Source of the DNA: Cochliopodium minus
Taxonomy: Eukaryota > Discosea > Himatismenida > Cochliopodiidae
DNA length: 42,096 bases
Reading direction: 5' to 3'
Assembly: GCA_024220525.1 (NCBI GenBank)
Contig: JAMYWO010000211.1
Coordinates: forward strand, 1-42,096
Part shown: one piece after another, positions 25,429 to 37,439 of the stretch
Layout: every line of letters starts with the position of its first letter
How positions within the stretch are numbered: position 1 is the stretch's first letter
Notes under the pieces: model-generated
Databases searched by the model: none
The model's input: the letters and a program-made list of their open reading frames with translations, nothing else
What the model was told of the DNA's origin: nothing
Program-made: the position numbers and the translations under genes

Positions 25429-26822
25429 TTAATCGTCGCTTGTGCTTCCATAACTATCATTTTTATCCGTATTATTGTTTTCTTTGCTATCTTTTTTATC
25501 ATTATTATTATTGTCTTCTTCGTTAGATGGTTTTTTCTTTTGATAGGGAGTGTCCAATCCATTCAATTTTCCTCTGGTAGAATATAAATCATTTTGTTCT
25601 TCTGTGCTATCATCCATTTTGACATTATCCCAACTTTTTATTTCATCCAAAATAGCAGTATAACAAAATTCATATTGGACCTTTTTACGAAAAAAAAAAA
25701 AATCAACAAATGTTTGAAATTAGATAACCTTTGTATACCAGTGTCTGAACCATCCCATATCTAGATTTTCTTAAATCAATTACAACATCAAAAATGCTAA
25801 TTTCAGGATTGACGATTCCTTTTTTTTTTGAATTTTTGATAGTTTCCAAAACCACATGTACTGCACAGAATGTACCTGTCCTTCCTATTCCTGCACTTTT
25901 AATTGAAATTTGCAATATAAGAAAAACATGGTTCAAAAAGTTAATTTAAAAAGGGGAAACCTGCAATGAACCAAAATGGGGGATTTGTTTTTAATCTCAT
26001 CCACACAATGTATTAATTTTCTGAAAATTCTTGTATTAGTAGGGGCGCCATGATCAGGCCATTCCATATAATGAAACTGAATCACAAATCTTTCATCATT
26101 TGAATTTTTTTCTTTTATTATCAACTTTCTTTTAATGAGCCTCTCTTTTGAAATATTTTCTGTTTTTTCAAGGAAAACATCAAAATCTTTGAAATCTAGA
26201 TTTTCTCCATCATTTTTTGGCCAATATCTAAAACATTTTTCCTAAAGAGAAATAATAATTTATACAAAAGAAAATTAAAGGGGTACCTTATCTTTTTCTT
26301 CTAATTTTGTCAACATTATCACTATTTCTACTTTCTCTTGCCAAATCATTTTCCAAAAATCTACAGCCGTGTTTCCTTTTGGTCCTTGTGCAGCAATATA
26401 TTCTATATCACAACCATTTGGCTAAAATAAAATATAAAATTAAAATATTCAAATATTTTTAATTTTTTTATACCTTTATCCAATTCGCATTAATATAATT
26501 TGCCTTTTTATTCTTCCCCAATTTTACTCTTGTTCTATCATCTGTAATAAATGAATTTTATTTTGTATTTCATGTTGTTATAATTTAAATTACAAGCCTG
26601 AACATCATCATATCTGTTTTTATCTCCATTTATTTTAGAATATTTGACTTTCTCTTTCCCAAATAGCGTTTTTGATTCGAAATTGAGCATTTTATATTCA
26701 TAAGAGAGTTCAGTTTCTCCTGGTATTCTTTCTTGTTTTAGCATTTTTATTCTTTCTTCCAATTCGTTTAATGGTATTCCTTCTTTTTTTGGGCCTATTG
26801 GTTTTGTTAAATTATTTCCCAT
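25429..26822 (-). CDS. Classical protein tyrosine phosphatase, myristoylated-type N-terminus
   Basis: Six exons (26594-26822, 26474-26541, 26287-26421, 25961-26241, 25739-25895, 25429-25680) keep phase and give about 373 residues. Conserved blocks in order: KNRYDDVQAYDDRTRVKL, NYINANWI, IAAQGPKGNTAVDFWKMIWQ, FHYMEWPDHGAP (WPD loop, about 205-207) and VHCSAGIGRTGTF (catalytic Cys about 237, Arg about 243), ending RKSRYGMVQTL/VQYEFCYTAI. All catalytic residues are present, so it should remove phosphate from tyrosine. The chosen start gives MGNNLTKP; Gly2 with Asn3 suits N-myristoylation and membrane attachment. An in-frame TTG further upstream was not used. The C-terminal ~70 residues are acidic, Asn-rich and disordered. 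The start is only 73 bp from MON2, read the other way. Confidence 0.92.
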
Positions 26823-26895
26823 CGGGTGGCCGAACAAAATAATGACCAAACAATTTTTTTTTTTATAAATTTAATTTTGTTGCAAAAAAAAAAAA

Positions 26896-29745
26896 ATGCA
26901 ATCAATTGAAAATCAATTGAGAGCAATATCAGTTAATAGTAGAAAAGTTAATACAAATATAAAAGCGTCTGCAGAAAGAGCCATTTTATTTTTGCATAAT
27001 TTTAGGAAAAATCAAGGATCATCAAATGATAATATTTCTTTATTATCTGAAAATTCTCCCATTCTTTTGGAACCAATATTGTTATCATTTAAAACAAATG
27101 ATACTCTTTTGATTACAACTTCAATCACTGCTGTTCAAATTTTATTTTCACATAAAGCAATTTCATTTGTAAAATTTTTCAAATGGATAAATTAATTTAA
27201 CCTTTTCATTATTATCATCAGGATTCCACCCATCTTGTCATTGATTCTTTGAAATTATTAGCATTTAATAATTCAAGTTTTATAAATGAAGTGGTGCAAT
27301 TAAAATTATTGCAAACAATAGTGACCATTTTGACCACATGCGAAATTCATGATAAAACATTATCAAATGCTTTACTAATTTGTTTCAAATTATATCAAAG
27401 GAAAGACCAAAAAAATTTATCAGTAATGAGCACTGCATCTGCATCAATAAGGCAATTGATAACAATGATTTTCGATAATGCTACCCAACAACTCTTTCCT
27501 TCTCTTTCTTTTGAGAATTCAGAAGAGAATGAATTATTTCGTAAATTGGAAAGCGCAGAAACAATGGAAGAAATGCCCCTCATCTTTGCGGATGCCTACC
27601 GTCTTTTAAATGATTTGTGTCAATTATCGATAGGAGATTCATCAAATTGGTTATTAATGGAGAACATAGAAACTTTCTTTTCCTTGGAGTTAATTGAATC
27701 CATCCTTTCCAAAAATAATTCTCTTCTCTTTATTCATTCCAAACATTTTAGAAGGATCATCACCGATAGAATTTGTCCTCTCATTTTTGAGTCTTTAAAA
27801 ACTAAAAGTGATTTCAAAATAATGACCCGTGTTTTAAAAATAGTTTGCAATCTCATTTGTCATTTTCATTCCATCCTTGTACCTTTAATTTATTCTTTAT
27901 AATTCTTTTCATTTATTTTTATTTTTATTATTTTTATTATTTTTTATTTCATTTATTTGATTTTATTATTTATTTTTTATTTTTAAAAACGAAAAGGTGG
28001 CAGAAACAGAAGTGTTGATATCAAAGTTGATAAGATTTTTGGAATCGGACAATTCATTATGGCTTCACACATTAGTATTAGAAATATTTCATTCTATTAT
28101 TCAGTCTCCTTCTCTCTTACTCCTATTTTATATCAAATATGATTTACGTGGTTTGCTTCTTTTTTATTTTTGAATTAATTATATCCATAAATTAATATTA
28201 AATTTTTACATTAATATTTTTTTTACTTAATATTTATTTTTATATTTTACATTTTTTTTTATTTTTATTTTTATTTTGACATTTTATTTATTTTTTAAAA
28301 AAAGAAGATCAAAACAGTGAATCAGGGTTACTGTTTAAAACGATAATACAGGCACTGGGAAGATTTGCGCAGATAGTGTACACATGGACAGAAGAACTTG
28401 GGTTTTCTTCAAAAGAAAAGAAACAAACAAGATTAATTGACATGGCTTATCTCCATGACCCTCCTTTCCTTGAAAAAACTTATGTTTCTTCCCTCACTGT
28501 TGATTCTTTTCTCTCCATTGTTGATTCTTTATCCTCCATCTTTCATTTCAATCTCCTCAAAGATAACAAGCTTGATAACAAGCTTGATAATAAAGATTCC
28601 AATAGTAATATAATTTCCCAAAATGAAAATAAAAGAAAACTCATCCGTACAGAAAATGAAGAAAAGAAAATAGAAAAAGAAATTGAAATTATTAAAAAAA
28701 TAGAAAAAGATGACAAGATCAATAAAGTAGAAAAAGATGATAATATCAAGAAAGTAGGAAAAGATGACAAAGTAGAAAAAGATGACAAGATTAAGAAAGT
28801 AGAAAAAGATGATAATATCAATAAAGTAGAAAAAGATGACAAGATTAAGAAAGTAGGAAAAGATGACAAAGTAGAAAAAGATGACAAGATTAAGAAAGTA
28901 GAAAAAGAAAATAGTAGTAATAAGAAAATAGAAAAACAAGTATTGATAGATAAAGAAAATATGATAGAAAAACAAGTACTGATAGGAATGATACAAACAA
29001 GTTGGCCAAGTTTAATGGCATCCCTATCTATGTTTTTATCAAAAACAAATTATGAACATCAAATTCAAAGTATTTTAAATTCTCATCAGTCCCTCATTCT
29101 TATTTGCGGTTCTCTTCTTCTTTCTACTCCCACCATCGCTTTTCTCACTTCTTTTTCCAATCATTGTCTTCCTTCCTCTTCTTCCTCTTCTCTTCTTCCC
29201 AAACTCAAAAAATCTAAAAAAAAAGAGGGGTACCTTTTTTCTAATTTATTCAATTTCTAATTTATTAATTATTATTCAATTTCTGATTTATTTGTTGAAT
29301 TTGTTTATTTCTTGTTTATTTTTAATTTTATATTTATCTTGTTTATTTTTAATTTTATTAATTTTATTTTAATTTTGTTGAATTTATTTATTCTTTTGTT
29401 TATTTTTAATTTTATATTTATTTTATTTAATTTTATTAATTTTATTTAATTTTATTAATTTTATTAATTTCATTAATTTCTTTATTTGATAAATTATTAT
29501 TTAATTTGTGTTTTTATTAAAAAAAAAACCTTATAGAGAGAGCAAAAAAAAATTAATGAACATAATAGATACAAAAGAAAGTGGGAGCAACAATAATAAT
29601 AATAATAACAAAATGAGTAATAAAAATATTCAATCAATTAAACTATTATTAAATGTGACACATTGTATGGGAGATTTATTAGATGTGGAGTGTTGGTATA
29701 TTTCTTTTCAAGTTTTGCAACAATTTCATCTTCTCCTTCTCCTCA

Positions 29746-29780
<35 letters not shown>

Positions 29781-31187
29781 CTCCTCACTTCTTCTTCAGT
29801 TGTAGATTCCGGTGATGAAAATACTGACAATAATCTCCAAATCAATAATATCAGTAATAATACTATTAGCAATATGAATAATAATAATAATAATAATAAT
29901 AATATGAGCAATAGTAATTTGAGTAGAGAGGAAAATTCATTTCAGGAAACGATGATGACGATGATGGGGGGCACAGAAAAAGAAATGATGAATGTGTCTG
30001 GAAACAATTTGTTAACAATGCTTCAACATTCAGAATTTGTTCAATACGGGAATGAAATAAAAATAATCAAAAGTGGAATAGAAAATACTTTTAAAAGTAC
30101 AAAGTATTTACTTGATTCTTCTCTTCTTTCTCTTGTGAAAGCTCTTACCAAATTATCGTTGGATTCTATCAATTCTGAAAATAAATTGATTTCTTTCAAA
30201 ATTTATCCCATTCAAAAACTCTACCTTCTCATTTCCAACAACATGTCTCGTTTACCCTTTATCTGGAAAGAAGTGGAATCTCATTTTCTTTTTTTATCCA
30301 ACTTGAAAGATTCTGACATTCGTTTCCCTTCTGTTGATCTCCTCACCAAAATCATTTCCAATTACTTTCTCTTTCAATCTTCCTCTTCTTCTTCTTCTTC
30401 TTCTTCTTCTAACAATAACACCATCCTACCTAATGAGGATACCGTTGTCAATCTCAATGAAAAAAAAGGAGAGATAGAAGAAGAAGGAGGAGGAGGAGAA
30501 ATAGAAGAAGGAGAAGAAGAAGAAGAAGAAGAAGAGGGAAAAAGAGGACAAAGTAAATATATAGCAAATTCAAAAAAGAAGAGGATAGAAGTAAAGTTGC
30601 TGGAATGTGTGGATTCTCTTTCAAAATCTACTTTTTCTGACACCAAAGAAAAAGCATTGCACTCTTTGTATGCTTTGTTAGAACAGTGTAATGGACAAAT
30701 ATTGTATGATACATGGCCTCTTATCTTGAGTATACTGGTGACAGTGGCAGTAAATGATGATAAAACTCTAATCAACATTTCTTTTCAAAGTGTTAAATTG
30801 GTTAGTAGTGAATACATGAATTCTCTTCCTGTTGATTGTGTTGCTTTACTTATCACTTGTTTGGGTTGTTTTGTCAAACAACAATCTGATATCAATATTT
30901 CCCTCACTTCTATTGGTCTCCTTTGGAATTTGTCTGATTTCATTGGTAAAAAATACCTCCTTCTCCCTCCCCTCCCTTCTTCTTCTTCTCTCCCTCCTTC
31001 TCGAACAATAATATTAGAAAACTTTGAAAATAAAAGTAATAGTAATACTAATAATAATAATATCAATAGTAATAATAGTAATAATAATAATATCAATAGT
31101 AATACTAATAATAATAATATCAATAATAATAATAGTAATAATAATAATATCAATAGTAATAATAGTAATAATAATAAAAATAATAAC

Positions 31188-31218
<31 letters not shown>

Positions 31219-34200
31219 TCAATAATAATAATGATAATGATGGTAATAATAGTAGTAATAATATAAGTAACAATAGGTTGGTTACTCTTTCTCCTCCCAA
31301 AAAAACACCTTCCCCTTCTCATAAGTTCCCCCCTTCTCACCATTCTTCTGTAGTGATCAAAAAAGAGAAAGAAGAAGAAAGAGGGGGAAGAGGGGGAGAA
31401 GAGATAGAAAGGTTATGGATAGGAGTATTTACAGAAATGAAGCAATTGTGTACTGAAAAAAGACCAGAAGTAAGAAATAGTGCAATAAGAACTTTTTATA
31501 AAGCTCTCCAAACACATGGTCCTTCTCTTTCTGTGGGAGCATGGGAATTGTGCATCAAACAAATTGTCATTTCTCTTTTAGAAGATGTCAATCATTCTTC
31601 TCTCAAATCTTCCCTTCTTTTCAAACCCTCTCTCCCCTCTTCTACTCCCTCCCCTCTTCCTCCTTCCAAGGAAAAAGAAGTAACCAAAACTAGTAATGAT
31701 CTCCCCAATGATAACAATAAAGATTCTATCAACTCTAATACAAACAATAACCCTACTATCTCTACTACCACTACCAACACTACTAACAACATCATTACTA
31801 ACACGAATTCTCTCAATACTAGCTCTCCTTCCCTTTCTCTAGAATCTGAATTCAACAAGAGTACAAATAATAACACAAACACTACTAATAATCCTCATAC
31901 AAATACTAATAACCTTAATTCTAATGCAAATACTAATAACCTTAATTCTAATACAAATACTAATAACCTTAATTCTAATGCAAATACTAATAACCTTAAT
32001 TCTAATACAAATACTAATAACCTTAATTCTAATGCAAATACTAATAACCTTAATTCTAATACAAATACTAATAACCTTAATTCTAATGCAAATACTAATA
32101 ACCTTAATTCTAATACAAATACTAATAACCTTAATTCTAATACAAATACTAATACTAATAACCCTACTACATCTAATATAAATAAACAACAACTACAACA
32201 ATATGAAACACCAGAAAAACAATGGATAGAGACATTTGTTTTATCAGCAAGTGGGACAGCATCCGTGTTGAAAACTTTTTTTGAAAGATTAGGATATTTA
32301 AAGGTATTTCAAGAAGCATTTTTATTTTTATGTGAATATGTCAAACCATGGGGAAACATAAATAATAAAACCATTGCTTGTTCTTCCATCAATTGTCTTT
32401 CTCAACTCTTGTCTATTTTTGATGGAGAAAAAGTGAAAAAGAAAGAACATGAAGATTTATGGGATTCTTTGTGGTCATTGGCTTATTCTCTTTCTCTTTC
32501 CCTCACCTCTACTCTTCATTTCAATTCTATTCAAGGTCAATATCGAGGTGTTGATCATTCTGTTTTAGAATCTTTCGTCTCTTCCCTCATTCTCGCTCAT
32601 CATTCTTTCCTCTCTCCTTCTCCTTCTCCTTTTCATGAAGATCATAAAGTAGATCAAAATAACATCAACGAAATAGAAAGTAAAAGAGAAGTGGAAAGTA
32701 AAAGAGAAATAGAAAGTAAAAGAGAAGTAGAAAGTAATAAAGAAAGTAAGAGAGAAATAGAAAGTAAGAGAGAAGTAGAAAGTAATAAAGAAAGTAAGAG
32801 AGAAGTAGAAAGTAAGAGAGAAGGGGAGAAAGAAAAGATTTTGACAGATAAAGATATAAAAAAGGAAATGGAGATAATGTTCAATTTAACCAAAATTCCA
32901 CCACCATACAAAACAGAAACACTTATTCCTCTTCACAAACAAGTTCTTTCTTTTTATGAAAATGTACTTTTAGAAAATTCTTCCATAGAAACCATTCTTT
33001 TTTGTTTTGAATCTCTCATCAAAATGATTCTTTCCCCCTTTTCTTCTTTTTTCAAATCCTACTCTCTCTTCCTCCTTTCTCCCCTTCTTCTTCTCCCCAT
33101 CAATAAAGAGAAAGGGGAGAATAAAAAGAAAGAGAAAATAAGGATAGGAAAAGAAGAGAAAGAAGATCTTAATTTTATTGGTTTATCAAAAAAAGCATTT
33201 TCAGTTTTATCTCTTTTATTTTCAAAACCTTTCATACCCAATTCTTTTAAAGCAGAATATATTTTTTCTTTAATAAGAATCATTTCTTCTCTCATGATGA
33301 CCAAGTTTTCTCACTTCTCTCTTCTTCTTTGGTCTCATGCTGTTTCCTCTTTCGTTCTCCTTTCTTCTCTTTCCCTTCCACATATCAACTCTCATCGTAT
33401 TCACCTTTTTAAAATTTATTTTTATTTTTAATCTAATTCTTTTATTTTTTAATTTAATCCTTTTATTTTTAATTTAATTCTTTTATTTTTAATTTAATTC
33501 TTTTATTTTTAATTTAATTCTTTTATTTTTTAAAAAGAATATGAAAATGAGATGATAAAAAAAAAGATATGGAAAGAATTGATAAATTGTGCAGAAGAAT
33601 ATTTGATGAAAGGAGGAGAAGAAATAGAAAGGGGGAAAGTAACAGAGGAAATCATGAAAATGGAAGAAAAAAGTGACATAGAAATATTGGATTGTATTTC
33701 CTCTCATTTTTTACCAAATTGTCCTCCCATTCCTTCTCTAAAGAACCGCCTTGTGGAGATTTTAAAAATAGGTTGCCAATCTCAAAATAAAAGGGAACAT
33801 CTCGCTAGTGCTTCTTACAAAAATATGTTTTCTCTTTGTCATGTTCCCTCTTCCACCTCTCTCCCTAAATATGGTTTAACTATTTTTTTTAAAATTATTT
33901 ACTTTTATTTTTATTTGAATTTTTTAAAAGAGAACACCGCAGAATTTCAAGTGGCAAGCACAGTAGTTCCCATACTCCTTCAAATTTGTGAAGAAGTGTT
34001 AAGTAATTTTATAAATGAAGATAGTCAATCATTGGAGATCTCCAACTACAGAATTTCTGAAGTTAGACTCATTTTGTCTCAACTTTTGAAACTAGACCTT
34101 CATCCAAGTAAATTTTGTGTTTTATTTTTCTATAAACAAATAATCTCAATTTCTTAAAAGAATTTTTTAGGGATCCTCCTTCTGGTCCTCCTTTCGGGAA

Positions 34201-34342
34201 AAGTTCTCTCAAAAGGCATTTATTTAGTTTTTTTAATCTTTTTTGCGAATGCATTCCTACCAACCAAAAAGAATTTAAAGAAATTTTGAAAGAGATATTC
34301 ATCACTGTTTCCAAAGAACTCACATTGCAAGGAGAATTCTAA
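26896..34342 (+). CDS. MON2: MON2 endosome/Golgi traffic regulator
   Basis: Eight exons keep phase: 26896-27168, 27222-27878, 27997-28147, 28305-29229, 29537-33396, 33538-33873, 33931-34107, 34161-34342. They encode about 2186 residues against about 1700 in animals. The N-terminus (IENQLRAISVNSRK, KASAERAILFL) is the DCB-type start shared with large Arf-GEFs. Next come LKLLQTIVTILTTCEIHDKT, ASIRQLITMIF, FADAYRLLNDLCQLS and FSLELIESILS, all colinear with MON2, then a long C-terminal helical-repeat region (CAEEYL, VPILLQICEEVL). There is no Sec7 catalytic domain. MON2 acts with Dopey and a P4-ATPase in endosome-to-Golgi retrieval. The extra length is mostly low-complexity insertions (K/D repeats, Asn tracts, N/T/L minisatellite, E/S/K/R repeats). 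The final exon acceptor was placed at AAAAG/AATTTTTTAGG because only that one keeps phase. Confidence 0.9.
28690..28915. repeat. Coding minisatellite in MON2 (KVEKDDKIK units)
   Basis: About eight in-frame units of nine codons (KVEKDDKIN, KVEKDDNIK and similar), some shortened to six codons (KVGKDD), encode a highly charged run in exon 4. A compound block of VEKDD, VGKDD and VEKDD units is itself repeated, showing higher-order duplication. Confidence 0.9.
31020..31270. repeat. AAT/AGT trinucleotide tract in MON2
   Basis: A long interrupted (AAT)n tract with AGT, ATC and AAC variants encodes Asn with scattered Ser, Ile and Thr within exon 5. Such homopolymer-encoding tracts are typical of AT-rich protist genes and are expected to be length-variable. 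Confidence 0.9.
31902..32144. repeat. 27-bp coding minisatellite in MON2, alternating subtypes
   Basis: Nine in-frame 27-bp units encode NTNNLNSNA or NTNNLNSNT. The final codon alternates GCA and ACA in strict order for the first eight units, so the array grew as 54-bp dimers; the ninth unit repeats the ACA form. Near-identity at the DNA level shows recent expansion. Confidence 0.95.
32667..32825. repeat. ESKRE-type coding repeats in MON2
   Basis: In-frame repeats of VESKRE, IESKRE and VESNKESKRE encode a charged, probably helical run in exon 5. They vary in length between 18 and 30 bp per unit. Confidence 0.9.
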
Positions 34343-34462
34343 TGCATAAATAAATATAATTTGATATAAAAAAAAGTTCACACTGAACGGGATAGTAGAT
34401 TGCTATCTTTGACTCAAACAATTTATCTTAATCCAAATATTGAATAATAAAAAAAAATTGAA

Positions 34463-35669
34463 ATGTTTTTTAAAAAATTGGAATTGGGAGAAATAGAAAT
34501 AGGAGATTTGATAAATATCAAAGATTTTCCAAAGAAAGGGATGGTTAAATTTATTGGTAAATATTTGAATAATTTTCGAGATCGAAAAATAAATTTAATG
34601 TTCAAAAGGTGAAACACATTTCAGGTATAAACTTAATTTAATACAAAACAGCATAAAATTATTCGACCAATAGACCAGGAAAATGGATAGGTGTGATATT
34701 GGCGGAAGAAATAGGGAAGAATGATGGATCAGTTGATGGTAAATTTTATTTCAAGAGTAAACAGAAACATGGTTTATTCATTCCCTCCTTTGTTTGCACT
34801 CTCTATAAAAAAAATTCGAACCTTGGTTAACTTTTACAAAGAATTTTCAATTTTTATAAAGATTTTTTTCAGATTCAAAGGAAAAAGAGATGTACGATTC
34901 GATTTGTGAATCAGGAGAAGAGATTCAAAATGAAAAAATAATAAAAGAACGAGAAATAGAGGTGTCAGATAAAGGTGATCAAGAGGAAACAAAAGAAGAA
35001 TACAATAATTACGATGGAGAAAATGGAGAAAACAAAGTGTTAGAAAAAGAAGAAAGCAAAAAAGAAGAAAAACAAAAGAAAATTGAAATTAAAACAAAAG
35101 AAGAATGCTTGGAAGAATTTACAAGGGAATATGCAGGGATGATTTTGAGTGAAATTGAAAAACAAAATATAAACAAACAAAAAGAAACTTTTGAATTGAT
35201 TGAAAACTTGAAAAACAACATTAATCTCATCATTCTCATTCTCTCCAACAAATCTTTTTCTATTGATTCTGTCATTTCTGAACTTTTTAAAGAAATTGAA
35301 AAAATAAACGATTCTTTCTTGTTTATTGAAAAGATTGAGGGTTTAATTTCTTTGGTTCTAAGATCCTTGATTGAAATGGAAAAAATAGTGGAGTCCTCTT
35401 CCAATTCTTTTTCCAACTTTTATTGGAAAAATACTTTTGAATCAATCATGGTTTGTTAAATTTTAAATTTATTTTCTTTAAATTTCAATTTATTTAAAAT
35501 CTAAAAGACAAAAGAAAAAAAAAACACAAAAATGCCAGATCCCCCAAATTTTGATGAAATAGTTTTTTCAAGTGAAGAATTTTGGAATTTATTTCGTGAG
35601 GAAACACCAAACCAAACAATTTCCCAAGATAAATATAAAATTGATTTGGATGAATTATATAAATTTTAA
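34463..35669 (+). CDS. CAP-Gly domain protein
   Basis: Five exons, 34463-34556, 34609-34624, 34674-34825, 34873-35450 and 35508-35669, keep phase and give about 333 residues. The second is a 16-nt micro-exon supplying ETHF and part of an Arg; only with it does the text read VKFIGETHFRPGKWIGVILA, a proper CAP-Gly core. The microtubule-binding motif GKNDG sits at residues 51-55, followed by GSVDGKFYF and HGLFIPSF. CAP-Gly domains bind the C-terminal EEY tails of tubulin or EB1. The remainder is a Glu/Lys-rich stretch and a helical region (about 150-280) with no family I recognise. It is too short for a full dynactin p150. It could be a CLIP-like, TBCB/TBCE-like or lineage-specific protein. Its 3' end lies 31 bp from the kinase gene. 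Confidence 0.85.
34609..34624 (+). other. 16-nt micro-exon of the CAP-Gly gene
   Basis: The 16 bases between acceptor TTCAAAAG and donor GTATAA complete the CAP-Gly strand with Glu-Thr-His-Phe and two bases of the Arg codon. Skipping it would shift the frame and break the domain, so inclusion is expected to be constitutive. Confidence 0.85.
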
Positions 35670-35700
35670 TAAAACTTTTTCTTTATTTCTAATACAAATT

Positions 35701-37320
35701 TCAACTAATAACACAACAACATTTATTCTCTTTTGGAGAAAGGAGGGGTTGTTTTTCACTAGATAAATTTTGAGGAGGGAGAGAGGAAGGAGTGGGAGTA
35801 GTTTTTTCATTTTCACTTTTGAGAAGATCCCCCACCTTTTTTTGAAAAGAAAGATCATAAGTCATACTTTCAAAAGGATCTTTTTTGGTATCAGTGTTGC
35901 TGTAATCGCTAAGTTCACTGAGTGTGTCTGTTTTGTTTTCAATTGAATTGTTGTTGTTTCCATATTTTATAAAATTATTTACCAAATTTTCATTCATAGT
36001 TTTTAAGAAAAGATCAACCATTTGTTCACTATTTTCTTTATTTTTTTCTTTCATTTCTTGTTTTTTTTGTTGATATTTTTTAACCATTTTTTTGTATTCT
36101 TTACTTTCATTTAGAGAGAGTTTTTCAAATTTGAGAATAAATTTGTTTTCTTTGAGAAGAGAAAGAGAAGAGGGGCGGAGAGAAGGATCTTTAACGAGAC
36201 ATTTTGAAACAAATTCTTTTAATTTCTCTGAAAATTTTTTGTCCTGTAACTGAGGTGGTTCCAATCCAATTATTTTCATCACACTTTCTTTCATTGGTAT
36301 TTTAAAATATGGTGGATATGCTGTTGCAAGTTCTATCGCTGTTATTCCCAAACTTTGAAAATTTTTTTTTTTTTTTAATATTATATTCAAAGAAATCAAT
36401 TTTACCTCCAAATATCAACCTTTTCATTATAATTTTTTTTTAATAGTACTTCAGGGCTCATAAACAATCTTGTTCCAACTCTAAAATAAAATAAAATAAT
36501 TGAAAATTATTAAAAAAAAAATAATGTACGTTCCGGTCAAAGTTTTATTTTCATTGAGATTGTTGCTTACACCAAAATCAGTAAGTTTAACTTTTCCATC
36601 AACAGTCATTAAAATATTATTTCCTTTAATATCCCTGTGTACAATCCCATTGGAGTGAAGAAAACACAAACCTTTTAAAGTTTCTCTCAAAATTATGCTT
36701 ATGTGTTTTTCTTTATATTTCTTTAAATCAAAAAGATTAATTTTAATAAAATTTTATTTTATAATGTTGATTAAAATAATAATATTAATATTAATATTAA
36801 TTTTCTTTTCTGAAAAAATTGCCAAATTGAAAGGATCTCTCAGCATGGTGATAGTATTAAAATCACATAATTCCATTATTAACCAAATATATAGACCTTG
36901 AGCAAGACAACCATAATATTGCACCAAATTAAAATCCCTGCATTTCTTCAAGATTTCTATCTCATTTTTAATCAAATTTTTGTTGAAATTATCAACACCC
37001 ATTATCTTTATTGCAAATTTTTGTTTTGTATCATTTTGTATTGATTTAAAGACAACTCCAAATCCTCCTTCTCCAATTTGTTTTTCTAATTGAAATATTT
37101 TTTGAGGATCACCCACCCATTCATATTCACTATCCACACTAAAATTTTTTTTTACAAATGATGGTTGTGAGATGTTTAATCCTTTGGGGATTTGTTGTTT
37201 CTCTATAGGTTTTTTCCCTTTTTTCTTTAAATTTGGGGTGGATTTATTGTTTATCAATATGATTTGATCAAATGATATTTTTTGGGGGCTATTCATATTC
37301 AAATCTGATATTCCATTCAT
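35701..37320 (-). CDS. STE20-family kinase with C-terminal CaaX box
   Basis: Four exons (36823-37320, 36530-36720, 36406-36480, 35701-36352) give about 471 residues. After a 70-residue basic N-terminus comes the kinase: glycine loop GEGGFGVV (83-90), AIK with Lys105, HRDIKGNN (HRD 194-196), DFG 214-216, and GTRLFMSPEVL, the STE20 GT..WMAPE-type signature. LGITAIELATAYPPYF is typical of MST/GCK kinases. Catalytic residues are complete, so it should be an active Ser/Thr kinase. A coiled-coil-like Lys/Gln/Glu stretch follows, then a Ser/Pro tail ending KCCCVIS. CVIS fits a CaaX prenylation box and the two preceding cysteines could be palmitoylated. The first intron appears to be GC-AG (TTG/GCAATT to TTTAAAG/AAA); only that splice gives the family's spacing. 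Confidence 0.9.
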
Positions 37321-37439
37321 TTTTTTTTTTGAAATTGTCTTTTTTTTTTTGTTGAAAAAGTTTTTCTTGCATAAGATTTCTCATCTTTCTTGTTTTTTGA
37401 AATCGATTCAAAACCATTTTAAATGGGTACTCGAAAAGT

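Noticed and set aside
28529-28996. Minus-strand Phe/Tyr/Ile/Leu-rich frames opposite MON2 exon 4
   Set aside because: Antisense of the Lys/Asp repeat array; looks like membrane protein only because of AAA/GAT complement.
30785-31300. Leu/Ile-rich minus-strand frame opposite the Asn tract
   Set aside because: Complement of the AAT tract and not a plausible protein.
31839-32192. Long minus-strand open frame with Ile/Ser/Arg repeats opposite MON2
   Set aside because: It is the antisense of the 27-bp coding minisatellite; repeat periodicity of a multiple of three keeps all frames open.
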